64,000 nt of DNA from NCBI GenBank assembly GCA_036365515.1, contig CM070875.1, forward strand, positions 2,453,001-2,517,000, given 5' to 3'. The notes beneath the pieces were generated by a model. That model had not been told where the DNA came from. It saw only the letters and a list, made by a program, of their open reading frames with translations, and ran no database searches. Source of the stretch: Torymus aiolomorphi. Its lineage: Eukaryota > Arthropoda > Insecta > Hymenoptera > Torymidae. This document shows, in pieces, positions 26,800 through 40,452 of the stretch (its first letter is position 1; each line of letters starts with the position of its first letter). The translations under genes were made by a program, and so were the position numbers.

Positions 26800-29090
26800 A
26801 CAAATCGAAATCATTCCAATCGTTTTCCCATTTCAAATATTCAGCACGTAAAATCCCTACGAGTCCCCAGCGTTATCACTCACTCGCCCTCCCACCCGAA
26901 ATTACAAATTCACGCGTGCGTATACCTATATACAACTGAAGCAAAAACACTACCATAAGCTCCCTCTGTCTTCCCCTTTCTCCCTCGCGTGCGAAAATTT
27001 AGGCCGCAGCATAAATAAACAGCGCAACTCTCTCCCTTCCTTGGTCCTCTCCAGCAGCCCCTCGGCCGTGTAAATTTTGGAAAAGGGCCGCCGTCGCCGC
27101 GCCCTCTTACTCTTTTGTTCTCCCGTAATCAGCCAACCCGTTAACCCGTTTTACGCGCCGAGAGAGAGAGAGAAAGCGAGGAACTTGCACGGCGATCTAT
27201 TTATAGAATGTCAGGCGTGTGCAAGCTCTCTCTCTCTCTCTTTTCTCACTTTTCCTCCCTCTTCACTTTCATAACGAGATAGACGACACTTCCGAGGCGC
27301 TTCCACGTCGTGTCTCCTCCTCCCGCTCTTTACGAGAGCGTACGGTCCGTTGTGCTAGCGAGCGCCTCCTTGTGAATACATTATCTTTTTTTTTTTCATT
27401 CCGCCTTATCACTTTCAGAGATGTGAGTCGCGCGCTTTTTCTTACTTTTACGGGTTAGTGTTGACACTCGTGAATTAAAGGAGCTGTTTCTTTCTCTCTC
27501 TCTCTCTCTCTCTGGCAGCGCAGCGGAACCGTGTTTGCTCTTGCGCCTTTTTCGTTTAATTGTTTAGTTCGTTGTTTAAATGCGTAATGGAAGCGAGTAG
27601 TTTCATGCTTTTGTGAGTTAAGAGACAGAGAGGAGAGAAAGATAACGAATGATGAATCTTCTTGAATTAGGTGAAAGAATAGGATTTACAATCCATCAAA
27701 ATCCAATCTCTGATCATCAACCCGTCAATTTTCTACTTCGATTGTCATTTGTCAAAAGTGGGCTATTTTTCTCAAAATTCATGTTCTTTTTATGCTCTAT
27801 AAAAAAATTTTTACGACGAGCGTCGCTTGTTTTGAATCAAATATCCTATATACCGCGGGCAGGACCTTCTTAGAGGTCATATAAAAATTTTTAGTGCCCC
27901 GCCTTTATATTAGAAGTTTTGCAAACTCGCTTTCTTCGCTAGTGTCTATACTGAAAAATATAAACTGTCGGTAAGGGTTTCATGATGTCGGCTAGAATAT
28001 ATTGCGGAACGTAACTTTAAGACTTTGCGAAGGTGAAAAAACATACAATAAAGTCCTTTGGCGGTTAACTCTCACAAGAATCCATTTCATTTTGACTAAG
28101 AAACAGATAATAAAAATAATTTGATAAAAATATTTTTGGACCTTTGTAACAATTAATCGAAGACGGAAAGTACTTTTCTACGAAGGAAGTGAAAAATGAC
28201 CTTTCCGTTTATTTTCTCATTATTTCTAGTGCGAAAATGCTGTGTTTTTTTAACAACCCATTCTCTCGTATCTTTAAGCTTATTAAGATAGCGCAATAGA
28301 TAACAAGTATAAGGGCATGTTATTTTTACAGAAAAGTGTAGTAACATAAGCTATCAACTTAGCCATTTTCCATACTCGTTCATACAAACTACATCCCTTC
28401 ATTAGATACTATCAATTCCAATTTGCCTTACACAATTCCCAAAAATTAACATATCCCTCCGTAATGTCTCCATTGCTTCCCTTCCGCCACGCTACACAAT
28501 TAAAGCCATCGGGAAACCCCGAAAGGAACGAAAATACCCTGGCGAATTTATCGCTCAAATTTTCGCAACATGCGTAAATGTATACCACCCGTCCTCCTCC
28601 CGCGAACTACCCCCTTTTATTTCCCTTTATCTCTCCTGCTTTTATACGCCCGTACGTTTCCTCCTTCTTCTTCATTTGACTCGCGCTCGCTCGCCGGAAA
28701 TCGAAGGGATACTTGGCAACGGAATCGCAAAGTTGCGGCACGTGCAGGAATTGAGTATCCAGGCCGAGTAGCAGCGAGCGAACGGCGACGCCGGCACCGG
28801 CGCGCGGAGGGAAAAAGGAACGAGCCGAAAAATCAGCTGAGGCACAATTTGCAGCGTTTAAAGATTAAAATCTGCGAGCGTGCGGACGCGAGGCAGGAAA
28901 GGGGGGAGGGAAAGAGAGAGGCAATTTTTCACGCGGCGCCATGGAGGAGGATATCAATGAGGATTAATATAAATAGGGTGGGTGGAGAAAGCGTGTCGCT
29001 GGGGAGTGAGTTGAGTGGTTTATTTAAGAGGGACACTTGAGAAATATTTTTCGGAGGGCGTTGAGCTGAATTTGTTTGCAATTTTAAGGA
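26800..29090. other. Two GC-rich islands separated by AT-rich DNA
   Basis: 26800-27640 and 28380-29090. In the second, 28381-28440 has 19 C and 2 G while 28981-29040 has 25 G and 5 C. A 156-aa plus frame crosses it but has no recognisable features. Confidence 0.55.
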
Positions 29091-29499
29091 AATAGTAAAA
29101 ATATTTGGATTTTAATAAAATAGCTAAAAAGAGATGGGACACACGATTTTATAAACTAAAGACAGCTTTTTAATTTTACTACCATAAGGAGAGTGCAGAA
29201 ACTTTGGAAAACGCATCTTAAGGGCTTCGACAGTCCTAAAAATGAAGCCTAGTGACGGTAGTTAAGTCTCATGAGCCCCCTTAAATATTCGTTATATTTC
29301 TGAAAATGACGTCTCTTTTATTGCTTGTAACTCTGCAAGTTATTACGTACTATAAATGATACGAATACGCGTATAATTTAAGCTTTGTTTCGTTGAAAAT
29401 TATTAATTCCTCAGGAAGTTGTGAGCAATCTAAGACAGCGTAAGAAAATTATTGAAAATATACCCTTTACAAGGGCGAAATTTTTAATCCTTTTCTTCT

Positions 29500-31170
29500 A
29501 TTTATATTTTCTATTTCTCATTCTATTTCCGCGATTCTTACAACTATTATTACTAATTAACTATAGTAACTAGAAACTAGTAATTACAATCGATAAAACC
29601 ATTTGCAACGTCAACCGTCACTACCAGAATTCAAAATAAAACTGTACAATCATTCAACTACGAGAAAATTTCTTTCATCCGTCATCCAATAGAACGCAGC
29701 ACGCCAGCCCAAGAGCCGAGAAAAAGAAACAATCTCCATATACACATGCGCGCGTACATTTCCAGGAAAAAGAAAAACCATCCATCGAGGCGCGCGGTCG
29801 ACTAAAAATCGCGCGGTGGTAAAAGTTTGTTAAAAAAGTCAAGTCACGACTCCCTCCCTCTCTTTCTCGCAAGCGCACGAAAGATATAAAACGTTAGCGA
29901 CGCGCCATATAACAAGAGCTCGCGAGAATAATTGCAGAAAAGCCCGATTATTCCCCCAACTGCGGGCGCGCGCGGAGGCACAATAGTAAAAAAGATTTAA
30001 TCGCAAAGTTTTCCCCGAGAAAAGTCGATAAATCAGCGCTGGCTGCGCTCCGCGCTACTTCTCTCCCTTTTCGCGTGTATATATATATGTATTAGTCCTC
30101 GTTCAACGAAACGAATAACACACACACACACACACATGCACGCGCGAGAGTGTGCAAAACACGAAGAGAGAAAAGAGAGCACGGAATCGCGTAGGTATAT
30201 GTATATATATACATAATACCTACAGAGAAAGAGAGGAATCGCGAAGCCAGGGAGAGAAACTGAAAAATTGATCAAGCGGGAGGCTCGTGCCCGCTTGGCA
30301 CGGGGCAGCACGTGCCCGGGACTTATACCTCCTGCCTATGTGTATATGTATATACATATACATAGCAGGAGCAGGAGAGGGAGCACGAAAGGGAGAAAGG
30401 GAGAGAGAGAAAGGCGGAAATTGTTGCGCGCACCAGCGATTCCCGGCGATTTTCCCTCTGCATGAAGCGTATACACACAGGCGCGCATATTCTAGCCGGG
30501 TAATGAGACTCCTATATGTGCGTGTGTGTGCATATAGTGTGTGCGCGAGGGCGGAGGAAGTAAAAAGAGGCCGCGCGCGCACGCGGATTATACGGAGCAC
30601 GCAGGCTTGTTTATGCGTTCGAGTGGCCGCGCGAGATCGATTTTTTCTTCCTTTTCCTCTCGCTCTCTCTCTCTCTCCCTCGCTCTGCCCTTTTTTCGCG
30701 CCGGGGCTTTTATTTGCCGAGTCGAGCGCTTTTTTTAACAGCCAATTGAGTAAGGTGTGTCGAGTAGTAGTTATAGCAGCAGTGTACCTACACCCTGTGC
30801 GCGACGCGCTTTAATGTTTATTTTACGAGTGTAAAGAGAGAAGGGAAAGAGAGAGGTGAGCGAGGTAGAGCCGATTGGCCGCGGGGCTTTGATTCTACAA
30901 GGCTGTTTTTTTTTTGTTGTTCTTTTAAGCGAGTGGTGGGGGATCGGCTGACTAGTTAGTTGGATGAATTTTAATTGTGGCCCCGCGGAGAGGTGCGAAA
31001 TGTTAAGAGGGATGAAGTTGAAGGGCGGGGAAAGTATAATTAGCTGAATGGGAAAGTGCGTTGTCCGGTGTGTGCGAGTGGAGAGAGGCAGAAAAGGGAA
31101 GCGTATAATTGCATGAAAAGTGAATAGTGGGCGGCGGTAGACTACCTTGTTTTGTAACTATAACGTGTGA
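29500..31170. other. Large GC-rich island with skewed flanks
   Basis: C/A-rich to about 29660; CA, TA and GA simple repeats in the centre; G-rich 30840-31170. No supported exon. Confidence 0.5.
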
Positions 31171-31466
31171 AATTTGCAATCTGCCGTGTATGTATATACA
31201 GCTGGGCCAAAAACGCGAAATATTTTGGTACGTTGATTCATTTTCATTTTCAATCTCTACTCAATAAAAATTTTAAATCTAAATTTTAACAGAATAGAAA
31301 ATAATTTTTACCATATTATCTACTAAAAGTTAATAGAATTAGTTTAATTTTTAGTCTAAGTTATACTGAAAATTTAATAGACAGTATAGTAATTTTGTTG
31401 GCGCGAGGGCTGTCGGTAAAACAGGGTGTACCATATGTACACAAGTCGAAACCTTACTTATAAGTG

Positions 31467-31545
31467 CGGCAGTGGCCGAGTGGATAAGAACGCAGCTTCG
31501 TAATTGGAGGGTCGAGGGTTCGAATCTCCTTCTCCGGAGTTTTTT
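31467..31545 (+). tRNA. tRNA-like sequence, probably a pseudogene or SINE head
   Basis: It carries a good A-box (TGGCCGAGTGGATAAG) and B-box (GGTTCGAATC), correctly spaced, followed by a T8 Pol III terminator. The acceptor, D and anticodon stems do not pair properly when I fold it by hand, and no anticodon can be trusted. A functional tRNA is therefore unlikely. Confidence 0.4.
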
Positions 31546-31825
31546 TTCTCATGAATTTCAACCTCTCGTCAAAATTACTATAATATATTATAAAACTTGA
31601 TAGAATGCAAGTATGTCCCACTTTTAATTTACACTCTAGTAATTTTTAGTGGATATTCCACTAATTTTTCATAAGGTATTTTTTTCCGTGTAATAATATT
31701 AAAAATTGGAAGATGAAAAAAATGCCAAGTGGTAAAATTGTAAAAAAGCAATCATTTTGCCCTACGTTAAGAAAACACAGATTAACAAAATGTTTCAAAG
31801 AATTACACGACATTTTTCAAAATGT

Positions 31826-31992
31826 AAAAGGACCCCGCACACAAAATGTATGGAAAATAATCATTCGGTCAAATTGGATCAAACTTGGGGAAAAGATAGA
31901 TCTTGAGGTCCTGAACAAAAGTTCTCATGGGCAAAACCCCCCAAAATTTGACCGAATGATTTTTTCCCATACATTGTGTGCGGGGTCCTTTT
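31826..31992. repeat. Inverted repeat with ~52-bp arms
   Basis: AAAAGGACCCCGCACACAAA begins the left arm (31826-31877), and the complement ends the right arm (31941-31992). The arms continue through CATTCGGTCAAATT / AATTTGACCGAATG. It is probably a small foldback element. The weak frame that crosses it is not convincing. Confidence 0.6.
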
Positions 31993-32145
31993 CACCGACA
32001 TCTCAAAAAGTTTTAAAACTTGCGTATTTCCAAAACGCATGATGCTTTCCGACTAAAAATAAAAAACAAATATTCCTGATTCCATTTTACATTACTGACA
32101 TCAATAGCCTTGACCTCTTTTATTTCAATCACGAGCACCAATTTA

Positions 32146-32262
32146 CCACCAAAATAATAATAATAATAATAATTAATAATAATAATAATTATTATTTAAT
32201 TTAATAATTTATTAATTATTATTATTAATAATAATAATAATAATGATAATAATAATAATTTA
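32146..32262. repeat. (AAT)n/(ATT)n compound repeat
   Basis: AAT runs and ATT runs follow one another, making an imperfect AT-rich palindrome. Confidence 0.85.
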
Positions 32263-34380
32263 CGTTACCATTTTTCCAACTTGCCCCATATGCCAACTAG
32301 CCTCGGTCTCCCCTACACAAGAATTTTCGTTGATACGATTTTAAACTAAAAATTCAACTCGTTTTTGTTGACATAGATGGATAGCCTCATCAGGCTTAAA
32401 AAATGTTAATCTTTCACGATCAAATAAACCTATAACGATTAAGATATCTTAACATTAATAATGGAGAGTGATATAGAAACTATTTCTCGTTAAAATTATA
32501 CTTTTTATTTTCATTACGAACACAAGCAATATCGAAAAGCCCAAAAATTCAGTGATTCATACAAAACACTACTTGACTCTCCAACCCAAACAAATCCATC
32601 CGGAAATCTAACCCAACCCAGCCCACCTTGCCCTCACGTACAAAATTACCTCCCTCCCTCTCTCTCTATCCTCATTCACCGAGACGCGCGTGAGCCATCA
32701 GCTCCACACGAAGATCGAAGCCACCTCATGTTACAATCCTGCGCGACTCGGACAAGACTTGCTCTCTCTCTATCTCCTTCGGTTTGACGTCAAACCTGAC
32801 CCGAGCACTCGCGCGATCTATTAGCGAGGTAATTGATTAATAAGTACGGTGCGCGCGCGAGAGAGTGCGATCGTTTAATTGACCCGTCTCTCCCTGTTTC
32901 CCTCGTCTCACAATTAAATCATACACACAGCGCGCACGATTCTCGCTCGGAATTGCGCGCGCTCGCTCATCAATGGCCTTTCTCTCTTCGTTTTTTCTTT
33001 TTTTTTCGCTGACCGAATCGATACGAGTGGACTAATTAGCCAACGGCTCGAGATCCTCTGGCCGGGCGCGTCCGAAATACCCCTCGGGCCGACCGGGAGA
33101 ATGAGAAGGAGAGGATCATCCGACAATCGTGGAACGTTTTCCGCCTTCTTGATTTTGCTGACTACAGGTATATCAGTGCTGCTGAATTGAAGAATGGTTT
33201 TGTAAGGAGAATTGTTTGTTTTTTTTTCTTTTGGTGAAGGAGTTGAGTTGGTTGATGAGTAGAGAACGTGGGTTAATGATTAAAATAAACAAAGCTTTAT
33301 TTTTGAGTTTTTTTTTATTCTATATTAATGTCAGGGTTTTAAAAATGAATCATTATCGGACATATCGTTTATCGTTTTTTTACGAGCCGTTTAATTTTAC
33401 CTCCACTTCCATACGATAGCGTTATATCTTTAACCGACAACCTTTATTACATCACTAACCTCCGTCACTATCGCTGTCATAAACATTACTCACTAGTCAC
33501 AAACCCAACGAAAAATCCTAATACCAGGAACAGGAGGAGCCCTTATTACCAGCAGACATTCTCAAACTTTAATAAACTCACGCCTGAATCGTCCCCTTTC
33601 CCGTTATCACGAGCCATCTACTTCCTCATTTCCCGAAACTAATAGAAAAATCCTCCCATATTTCGCCGCCCCGTCGCCCTAGCCCTCGCAATCAAAAGTC
33701 ACGCGCAGGCGTGAAAAGCTCTGCCTTTCTCACACACCACACACGCAACGCCGAGCCCGAACACTATATATACGCATATAGACGCTTTCCTTTGAGAAGG
33801 CAAGTGAGGGCCACCGTCGCGCAATAACCGACGTGAGGGTATTTTTTCTCTTTTCGTGTATATATATATATAGCATTGTATGGGGTCCTCTATTATTATA
33901 CGTGATGGGTATAGTTGGCACGTGGGGCCGCGCGTGTGTAAAATATAGAGTGAAAATCTTTGGTGTGTATGAAGGAAGTTTTTTTTTATTCAAGTTTGGA
34001 GGTTAAGTGAGCTTTTTGAGAGGCAGTTTATAAAAAGGGTTTAACTGAAATGAATGATAATTATGTTTTTAAATATAAAGAGGGAGATTAAAATCGGAGG
34101 GATGATAATGAGTAATAATTCACGCCAAATGTACGGGGAAAATCCCATATAATTTTTTATTCAGACGTTATCTTAATTATTCCCGGCCTTTTAGATCCCC
34201 GCAGAGTTTCATATAATTTTCACAGCAATTTTCACGCAACAGCTTTTCGTCCAAACATATAGAATTTTAATCTCTATACTTATGTCAAAGACATAACCCT
34301 CATCGCTGACGCAAAAAAAAAAAAATTAATATTAAATGAATTAACATATAAACAGCACCGTTAAGCAACATCCATCGTCA

Positions 34381-34633
34381 CACTGAGAGAAATATTGTAG
34401 GAAAATTTAATATAAATGTAAGAAAAATTACTATATTCTATAGGAACTTTGGGACAGACTCGAATTATCATAAAATTTACTACAATTTACAGTAAAAATT
34501 GCTATATACATAGTAAAAATTATTCAAAACATAGGAGTTTTTACTATAAATTGTTGTGAATTTTATGATAATTTGAGTCTGTCCCACGGTTACTATAAAG
34601 ATATTAATTTTTCTTAAACCATTTTTCTCCGTG
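34381..34633. mobile_element. ~253-bp MITE, CACNGAGA ends
   Basis: The outer ends CACTGAGAGAAAT and ATTTTTCTCCGTG are imperfect inverted repeats. An inner pair starts GGGACAGACTC and ends GAGTCTGTCCC, with ACTACAATTTA/AGTAAAAATT arms. A relative of the inner part lies at about 4923-5033. Confidence 0.6.
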
Positions 34634-34913
34634 CACCTATCCACAACTAATCAAGCCCCTTCTCACCCTCTACACCAACAACAAAAAAGGTAAAAACCCT
34701 GTTTCAGCCTCAAGAAAAGCTCCGAGAATTACCTTCATCGCGCGTTTTATACTTAACTCAAGAACCCCCCGGCAAACCGGCGCACACGAGAACCAGCTAG
34801 AGCACACGCCTCTACATAGAGAGAGAGAGAGAGAGAGAGAGAAGCGAAAACTAAGCCCTAACGAAGTCAATTTTCACTCTCGCAAAGGGGACGCGCGTGC
34901 ATGCATGCACCAG

Positions 34914-34914
<1 letters not shown>

Positions 34915-35002
<88 letters not shown>
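34915..35002. repeat. (CT)n microsatellite
   Basis: A CT run with one GT interruption and a terminal CTCG. A 23-bp GA run lies just upstream at 34820, so the island holds both polarities. Confidence 0.9.
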
Positions 35003-35006
<4 letters not shown>

Positions 35007-35997
35007 CTCGAGGCCCTCGTGTGTAATGAAAAATCGAGTAGCTACTACGCTGCGCAGGAACGAAACTCGGAAATACGTCGGCCTCCGCGCGCGCCGCTAT
35101 ATAGCTACTACCACCCCCGCGCGCGCGCACCGTCGCTGCTTTTTATCAACACCTACGCCGAGGAGCGTATACGTATCTACATAAAAGCAAGACTGTTTGA
35201 TCAATCCATTAGGCCGAGTCACGAAAGCTCGCGCGAGTGCATGTGTATATATATATACGTGCGCGTGGCGGCGGTGACGTAGATTCGCGCACTGAGGGAA
35301 TCGCATGACGACGATGCTGCTGGTGGTAGTGTATTTTCGACAATTGTTCCGACGATTGTTCCGGCCTATTTTCTAACGATCCTTGTATAGGTGTGGTTGG
35401 AAGGAGAGTGAGGGGTGGGGGTGGGGGAATAGTTTGGGGCGAATTATCGCGTGGCTGCGAGAGGTGAATTTTAGAGCTGGGATTGTTGGCGCCTTGGCGA
35501 GAGTAACGGCGATTAAAGTTCGTGTTATTAATTATACGGAGATGCTTTGTTTTGGTAGGCGGTTGTGAGTCATGGGATTGTGGAGAATAATTATTTTGAT
35601 GGAAAATTTTTAAACAGTGACGTAAAATTTTTCTTTAGGGATGCCATATGCGATGAGTACGTCGTTCGTCGTGTGTTTTCGGGGAAAAAAGTTTTTTTTA
35701 CAGTGACTTAATTCTGCCGGCGTTATGGTTAGTAGAGTCTACATTGATATCGTGACAACAATAAAACGTCAGCAAGCACCGAAATAAACACAATTTAGAT
35801 GAAACAAGCCAATTTCCCAAAAAAACAGCCTTCCCACCTGTCATCAACAACATAATTTACCTGTGAATCGCATGTTAAACAATCCCCAAACACACACGCG
35901 CGTCCTGAAACTTAGATTCCATTATAATCCTAATGTTTTTAGAACAAACGGCAGCGTAACGAGGCGAATTTGCATATCAAATTGGTTTCGTGCCGAC

Positions 35998-36022
35998 ATC
36001 GTCGTCGTCGTCGTCGTCGTCG
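35998..36022. repeat. (GTC)n trinucleotide repeat
   Basis: About eight GTC/CGT units. It is read in weak Arg-rich frames that look non-coding. Confidence 0.8.
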
Positions 36023-36631
36023 TAGCGAGTGACGTTTATTGAAAAAACACCATGATGTGACTTCGTGTACATACATATTCCTGCCTCGTCTGAGTCTCCA
36101 TTCGAGCGCGAAGCGGATTATTATAGAGAGAAGGTATAAGCAAGATGAAGTTGCAAAAAGTCGCATCGACTGTCGCGTGGCTCGATTAATCGAGCGTTCG
36201 CAATTAATTAGGAGTGAAATGTTGACGCTTTTTTCAGAAGGAGAGAGATAATAAATACATAATTAGTCATGAAATGGAAGTGGTGGAGACGGAAGCGGTA
36301 TCTTATCTGGCGAATGCACGACAGCCCTCGTTTTAGTATTATGATATCATCGCGTGCGCGCGCACGCACGCTTATCAGCTCGTCTTATAGTTTCCGTCTA
36401 TTTGTTCCGGCATTTGAGAAAAGCCGATGCGATATTGTAATGTTTTTATATTTTATAAAAATGCACATCTATGTGAAAAATTCAATAGAAAAAAGTCATT
36501 TCGTATATATGTAAAATTATTTTCTGTACTGCTTATTCTGAGAGAAAAATCTATAATTATGGTATATAAATATACCTCTAATATAGTAATTAATACAGTA
36601 AAATTTAGTCGCCTATTGGCACCACAAATTC

Positions 36632-36719
36632 CAATACTACTACAATACTATTCTATCGTCTAAACAATACTACTACAATACTATTCAAGCATCCAAACAA
36701 CACTACTAAAACACTACCC
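36632..36719. repeat. Tandem repeat, 33-bp unit, about 2.7 copies
   Basis: Units start at 36632, 36665 and 36698 with CAATACTACTACAATACTAT. The third is diverged and truncated. It lies at the A/C-rich left edge of the island at 36640-37260. Confidence 0.75.
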
Positions 36720-37553
36720 TAACCTCATTCCTAATACCAACCCTCACCTTACCCGCATTCTAACCGTAAAAGAAAAAAAATCTCACCTCATACACTTGCT
36801 TTGATTAGGCGCGCACAGATGGCACCTCACCCCACGCGCGTGCGCGCATTATAGCACGCGCACACCTATATATATATATATCCGCTGTGCCAACGACGAC
36901 GACGGGAATAGGCAGCTACTCGGGCGTGCGCGCGAGCGTGAGCCCGGGGTTTCTTTAACTACAGGATTAAAAACGAGGCTTCTAAGTATATATTAGATCG
37001 AGGGACTTACCCCCTTAAGACGCTTAAACGCCCCGGCGCTGCTCGCTCACTCGCTTGCTCTCAGACGCGCACTTGCTTATCAGGTGCAGGTGTAAGCGCA
37101 CATACGCGTGATCTCTGGGTGTGTGTGTGGGTGTGCGCCATTGAGGATTTAGTCTAAACGGACGGTTGGTGGGTGATTGTGAGGTTTCGTCCGATCGACG
37201 CGTAGTTTTTGAGGTTTTTTAAAAGTGATTTTTATTACGTGTTGATTGGTAATCGATGTATAAAGGGGAAACTTTATAGAATTTATCTGAAAAATTAAAA
37301 ATTATAATGAAAAAGTATTTTTTTGGAGTTTTTGAACAAAAGATGTGTACTTTACATTGTAATTTTATAATAAATATCGATCCTGTCAATATAGCCTCGC
37401 GTATATATAATCTCCACTTTTAACTGAATTTTAATTCAATATAATTAAATGAAGAGCTCAGTTCACAGCGTCCCGCCGCCACCGCCTCCCTTGTTCACAC
37501 GGCCGCGAAGTTTACACGACCGATTGACTCGCCAATCAAATTCATCAACCTGT

Positions 37554-37557
<4 letters not shown>

Positions 37558-37623
<66 letters not shown>
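37558..37623. repeat. (CT)n microsatellite
   Basis: A pure CT run on the left part of the 37.4-39.3 kb island. Confidence 0.95.
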
Positions 37624-37627
<4 letters not shown>

Positions 37628-38585
37628 ACCCTATACCTACCACCGACCTTCCGAGACAGAAATGCCATACATATATCCGCACAGTGAGCGAATTAAACGT
37701 TATCACTCGATTAGCTAAAAACGTCATTATAAGATCCACTGCACACGGCCGACAGAGACGTAAATACATATATATGTATAAACAATGCAAAATGCACCGG
37801 AATAATTAGCGGAACTACAGACTCCCTCTCTCCCTACATGCGCACGCCGCTATCGAATGATTGCGGGACGTGTACCCGACCGATACCCAGCTTTTGTTAA
37901 TAAGTGACGTTATCAATTTCACGGCGGCTGTCGCTTCGTCCCGATAATCGAACTGACTGACGTGCGCGAGTAATAATATTTACACGAGTACAATATTTAG
38001 ATAATGTGCAGCACGGACGGGGGCAGGGGATGGATATCGAAATGTTGTACATATATTATGTATACGCACGTGCCCGCCAAAAATGTGGATCGATTGCGCG
38101 CCGAGCGCGTGGTGATGGTTTCGAACGATCCGACAATTGTGTGTATGTGAGAGGAGCGGGGGAGACATTTTATTATACCGTAGCACGTGTAAATGTTTTC
38201 GCTTTCGTTATGGAGAATATTAAATACGACGAGAGAGAGAGAGAGTTTAATTCGCGAGCGCTCACCCGGGTGTATAATGCATGCAATATCGCCGCTCGTC
38301 ACGCGCGAGCTTGGGATCGATAGAAATGTTTCCTTTTTCTCGTCGTCATACGTAGGTGCGCGAGTGCTTTTTACGTGGAAAAATGAAAAATCGCGGTGAT
38401 GAAAGAGGATAATTAATTTCGAATAGTAGTAGCGGCAGCAGCCTACGTCGGACTGTTATTGCCTCCCGGAGTTTTCGACTCTTTTTTGATTGATGAACAG
38501 GCGCAGTGGCGCATCTTCTCATTATTATCATGACGAAACTTCATTATAGAGAGCGCTCAAACGCCGGGATGACGGTTATACGAGG

Positions 38586-38588
<3 letters not shown>

Positions 38589-38655
<67 letters not shown>
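38589..38655. repeat. (GA)n microsatellite
   Basis: A pure GA run on the right part of the same island as the CT run at 37558. Confidence 0.95.
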
Positions 38656-38657
<2 letters not shown>

Positions 38658-40056
38658 CAGAGGACGCGAAAATAACGATTATTGTTTGCGAGCCGCTAAA
38701 AATAAGAGCACCGCGATTTTCTAAGCTCTGCCAAACTCGCGGAAATGTAAAAACACGCTCTCCCGTCCAATCAACAAACGATAAACAAGGTTACCTATCT
38801 TCTATCCCCCGGCTAACAGAGATCTTATGTAAGGGCGCGTATACGCGCGAGTGATCCTTAACAGGTGGCAGCAGCGAAGGGAGGAGCACTGGTAAACAAA
38901 AACAAGATGGATCGGGGGCCAGCGCACACACACACGGAGCAGAGAACGAATCCAATACTCTACACGAGCGGCGAAAACAAACTGCAAGTATAAGGCGCCT
39001 TGCCTCCTACTCGGATGGAAAATTGTGCGCGCTCTGGCGTTATTTCCGCTTTTTTCGGAGGGGAGGATTCTGCGCACGCGTTATTAAATTCTTTTATTGC
39101 CGGTTTATTTGAAGAAAGAGAAAGAGAGAGGGGGAGAGAGGGGGAGGATATGGTATGAATTTAGGAATGGTCATTTTGTAAGGATGGTGATAATAATGTG
39201 GGTGGGATGTTTTTTATGTCGGGTGAATTTTGATGGGGTAAGTGGAAAAGAATGATAATGCTTGTGATGGGAGAGGTGGCCTATTGTTTCGTTATTAAAG
39301 TTGTCACGAGGGTAAGAAACAAAGTCATGCAATCTATCGTAAATTATCAAAGACCTTTGGAGCTACGCCTTTACAAGTTGTTATAACAAAGTACCTCAAA
39401 CAACGTAAATAAAAACGTCTAAAACCGATTAAAAAATCCCTGCCTATATAATTAAAAATATCTCAAAGTAATATACTTTCATTACACCAGACACACACAC
39501 ACACATCACACAGGCACAAAAACGTGTGAGAACGGAACCGGCGCGCGTGAAATCCGGAATCGACACTTCCGCCTCTCGCTTTCCCGCCAATAAAAAAAGC
39601 CCTCGGCCTTTGTGATAACGGCCCTCTCTAGCACTCGCTCGCTCGTTCGCTGTAACATCCCTTCAAAAGTCCCTGCATCGATCGTCCCCTTCCCCTCTGC
39701 CTCTCGTGTGTTTCCAATTACCGGCCATTTCGCAAAAAGGCTTTGTTCGCTGCCTGCCTGCCTGCCTGCACGCCCCTTTTTTCAACCCGCACGCGCGCGC
39801 CGCGCAGGTATATACCTCACACTCACGCGCACGTTACATTACACACACACATACCTACACCCGTGGGAATTCGCTCGTTGATCGACTTTACAGCGCGAGG
39901 AACGCGACGGCGCCGGCGTGTGTGCCTAAAAATAGCGCGGCGAGAGTTTCTTCAAAACGCGCAACAAGGTATATAAATGTATATGGCAGTTATTGGAGAT
40001 AAACAAGTAATGTTACGCGAACGCGTATATACAAATATATCCGTATATATCGAATT

Positions 40057-40452
40057 CTACAGAAAATTACCCCTAACTGTGGTCGAAAAATCGTAAAAAT
40101 TCAAAGTTGAAGCACACCTCCAACAACTGGTTTTTCCTATTCTGTAGCAAAATTAATGCACGAAAAGCGTGTCGAGCCAAGGAAATCGGCATAGTGTTTT
40201 TCAGAAAGCTACATTAAGTTTTCTTATGGAAATTTAACATGGGAAAAATGGACGAAAAGTGGTCATTGATGATTAACCAATAGCATGCTATTGAAGCGGC
40301 AAAAAAAATGTAGCTTCTTGAAAAACACTATTCCGATTTCCTTGGTTCGACACACTTTTCGTGCATTATTTTTGCTACAGAATAGGAAAAACTAGTTGTT
40401 GGAGGTGTGCTTCAACGATTTTTCGACCACAGTTAGGGGTAATTTTCTGTAG
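40057..40452. mobile_element. 396-bp foldback element with AATT duplication
   Basis: The ends are CTACAGAAAATTACCCCTAA and its complement, flanked by AATT at 40053-40056 and 40453-40456. The arms are about 160 bp. The unpaired loop (40218-40300) is nearly the same 82 bp found in each arm of the 57.9-kb element and includes the palindrome CAATAGCATGCTATTG. Non-coding. Confidence 0.75.

Larger units (their letters stand above)
32560..35720. other. Three GC-rich islands and the 34.4-kb MITE
   Basis: Islands at about 32560-33300, 33430-34130 and 34640-35720 each run from A/C-rich to G/T-rich. No exon is supported. Confidence 0.5.

Noticed and set aside
28570..29040. 156-aa plus-strand frame
   Set aside because: Arg-rich sequence typical of translated CpG/GA-rich DNA; the tail follows the G-rich skew and there is no recognisable motif.
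36632..36719. Possible CRISPR-like array
   Set aside because: The 33-bp units are directly adjacent with no spacers, only about 2.7 copies, in a eukaryotic context; it is an ordinary tandem repeat.
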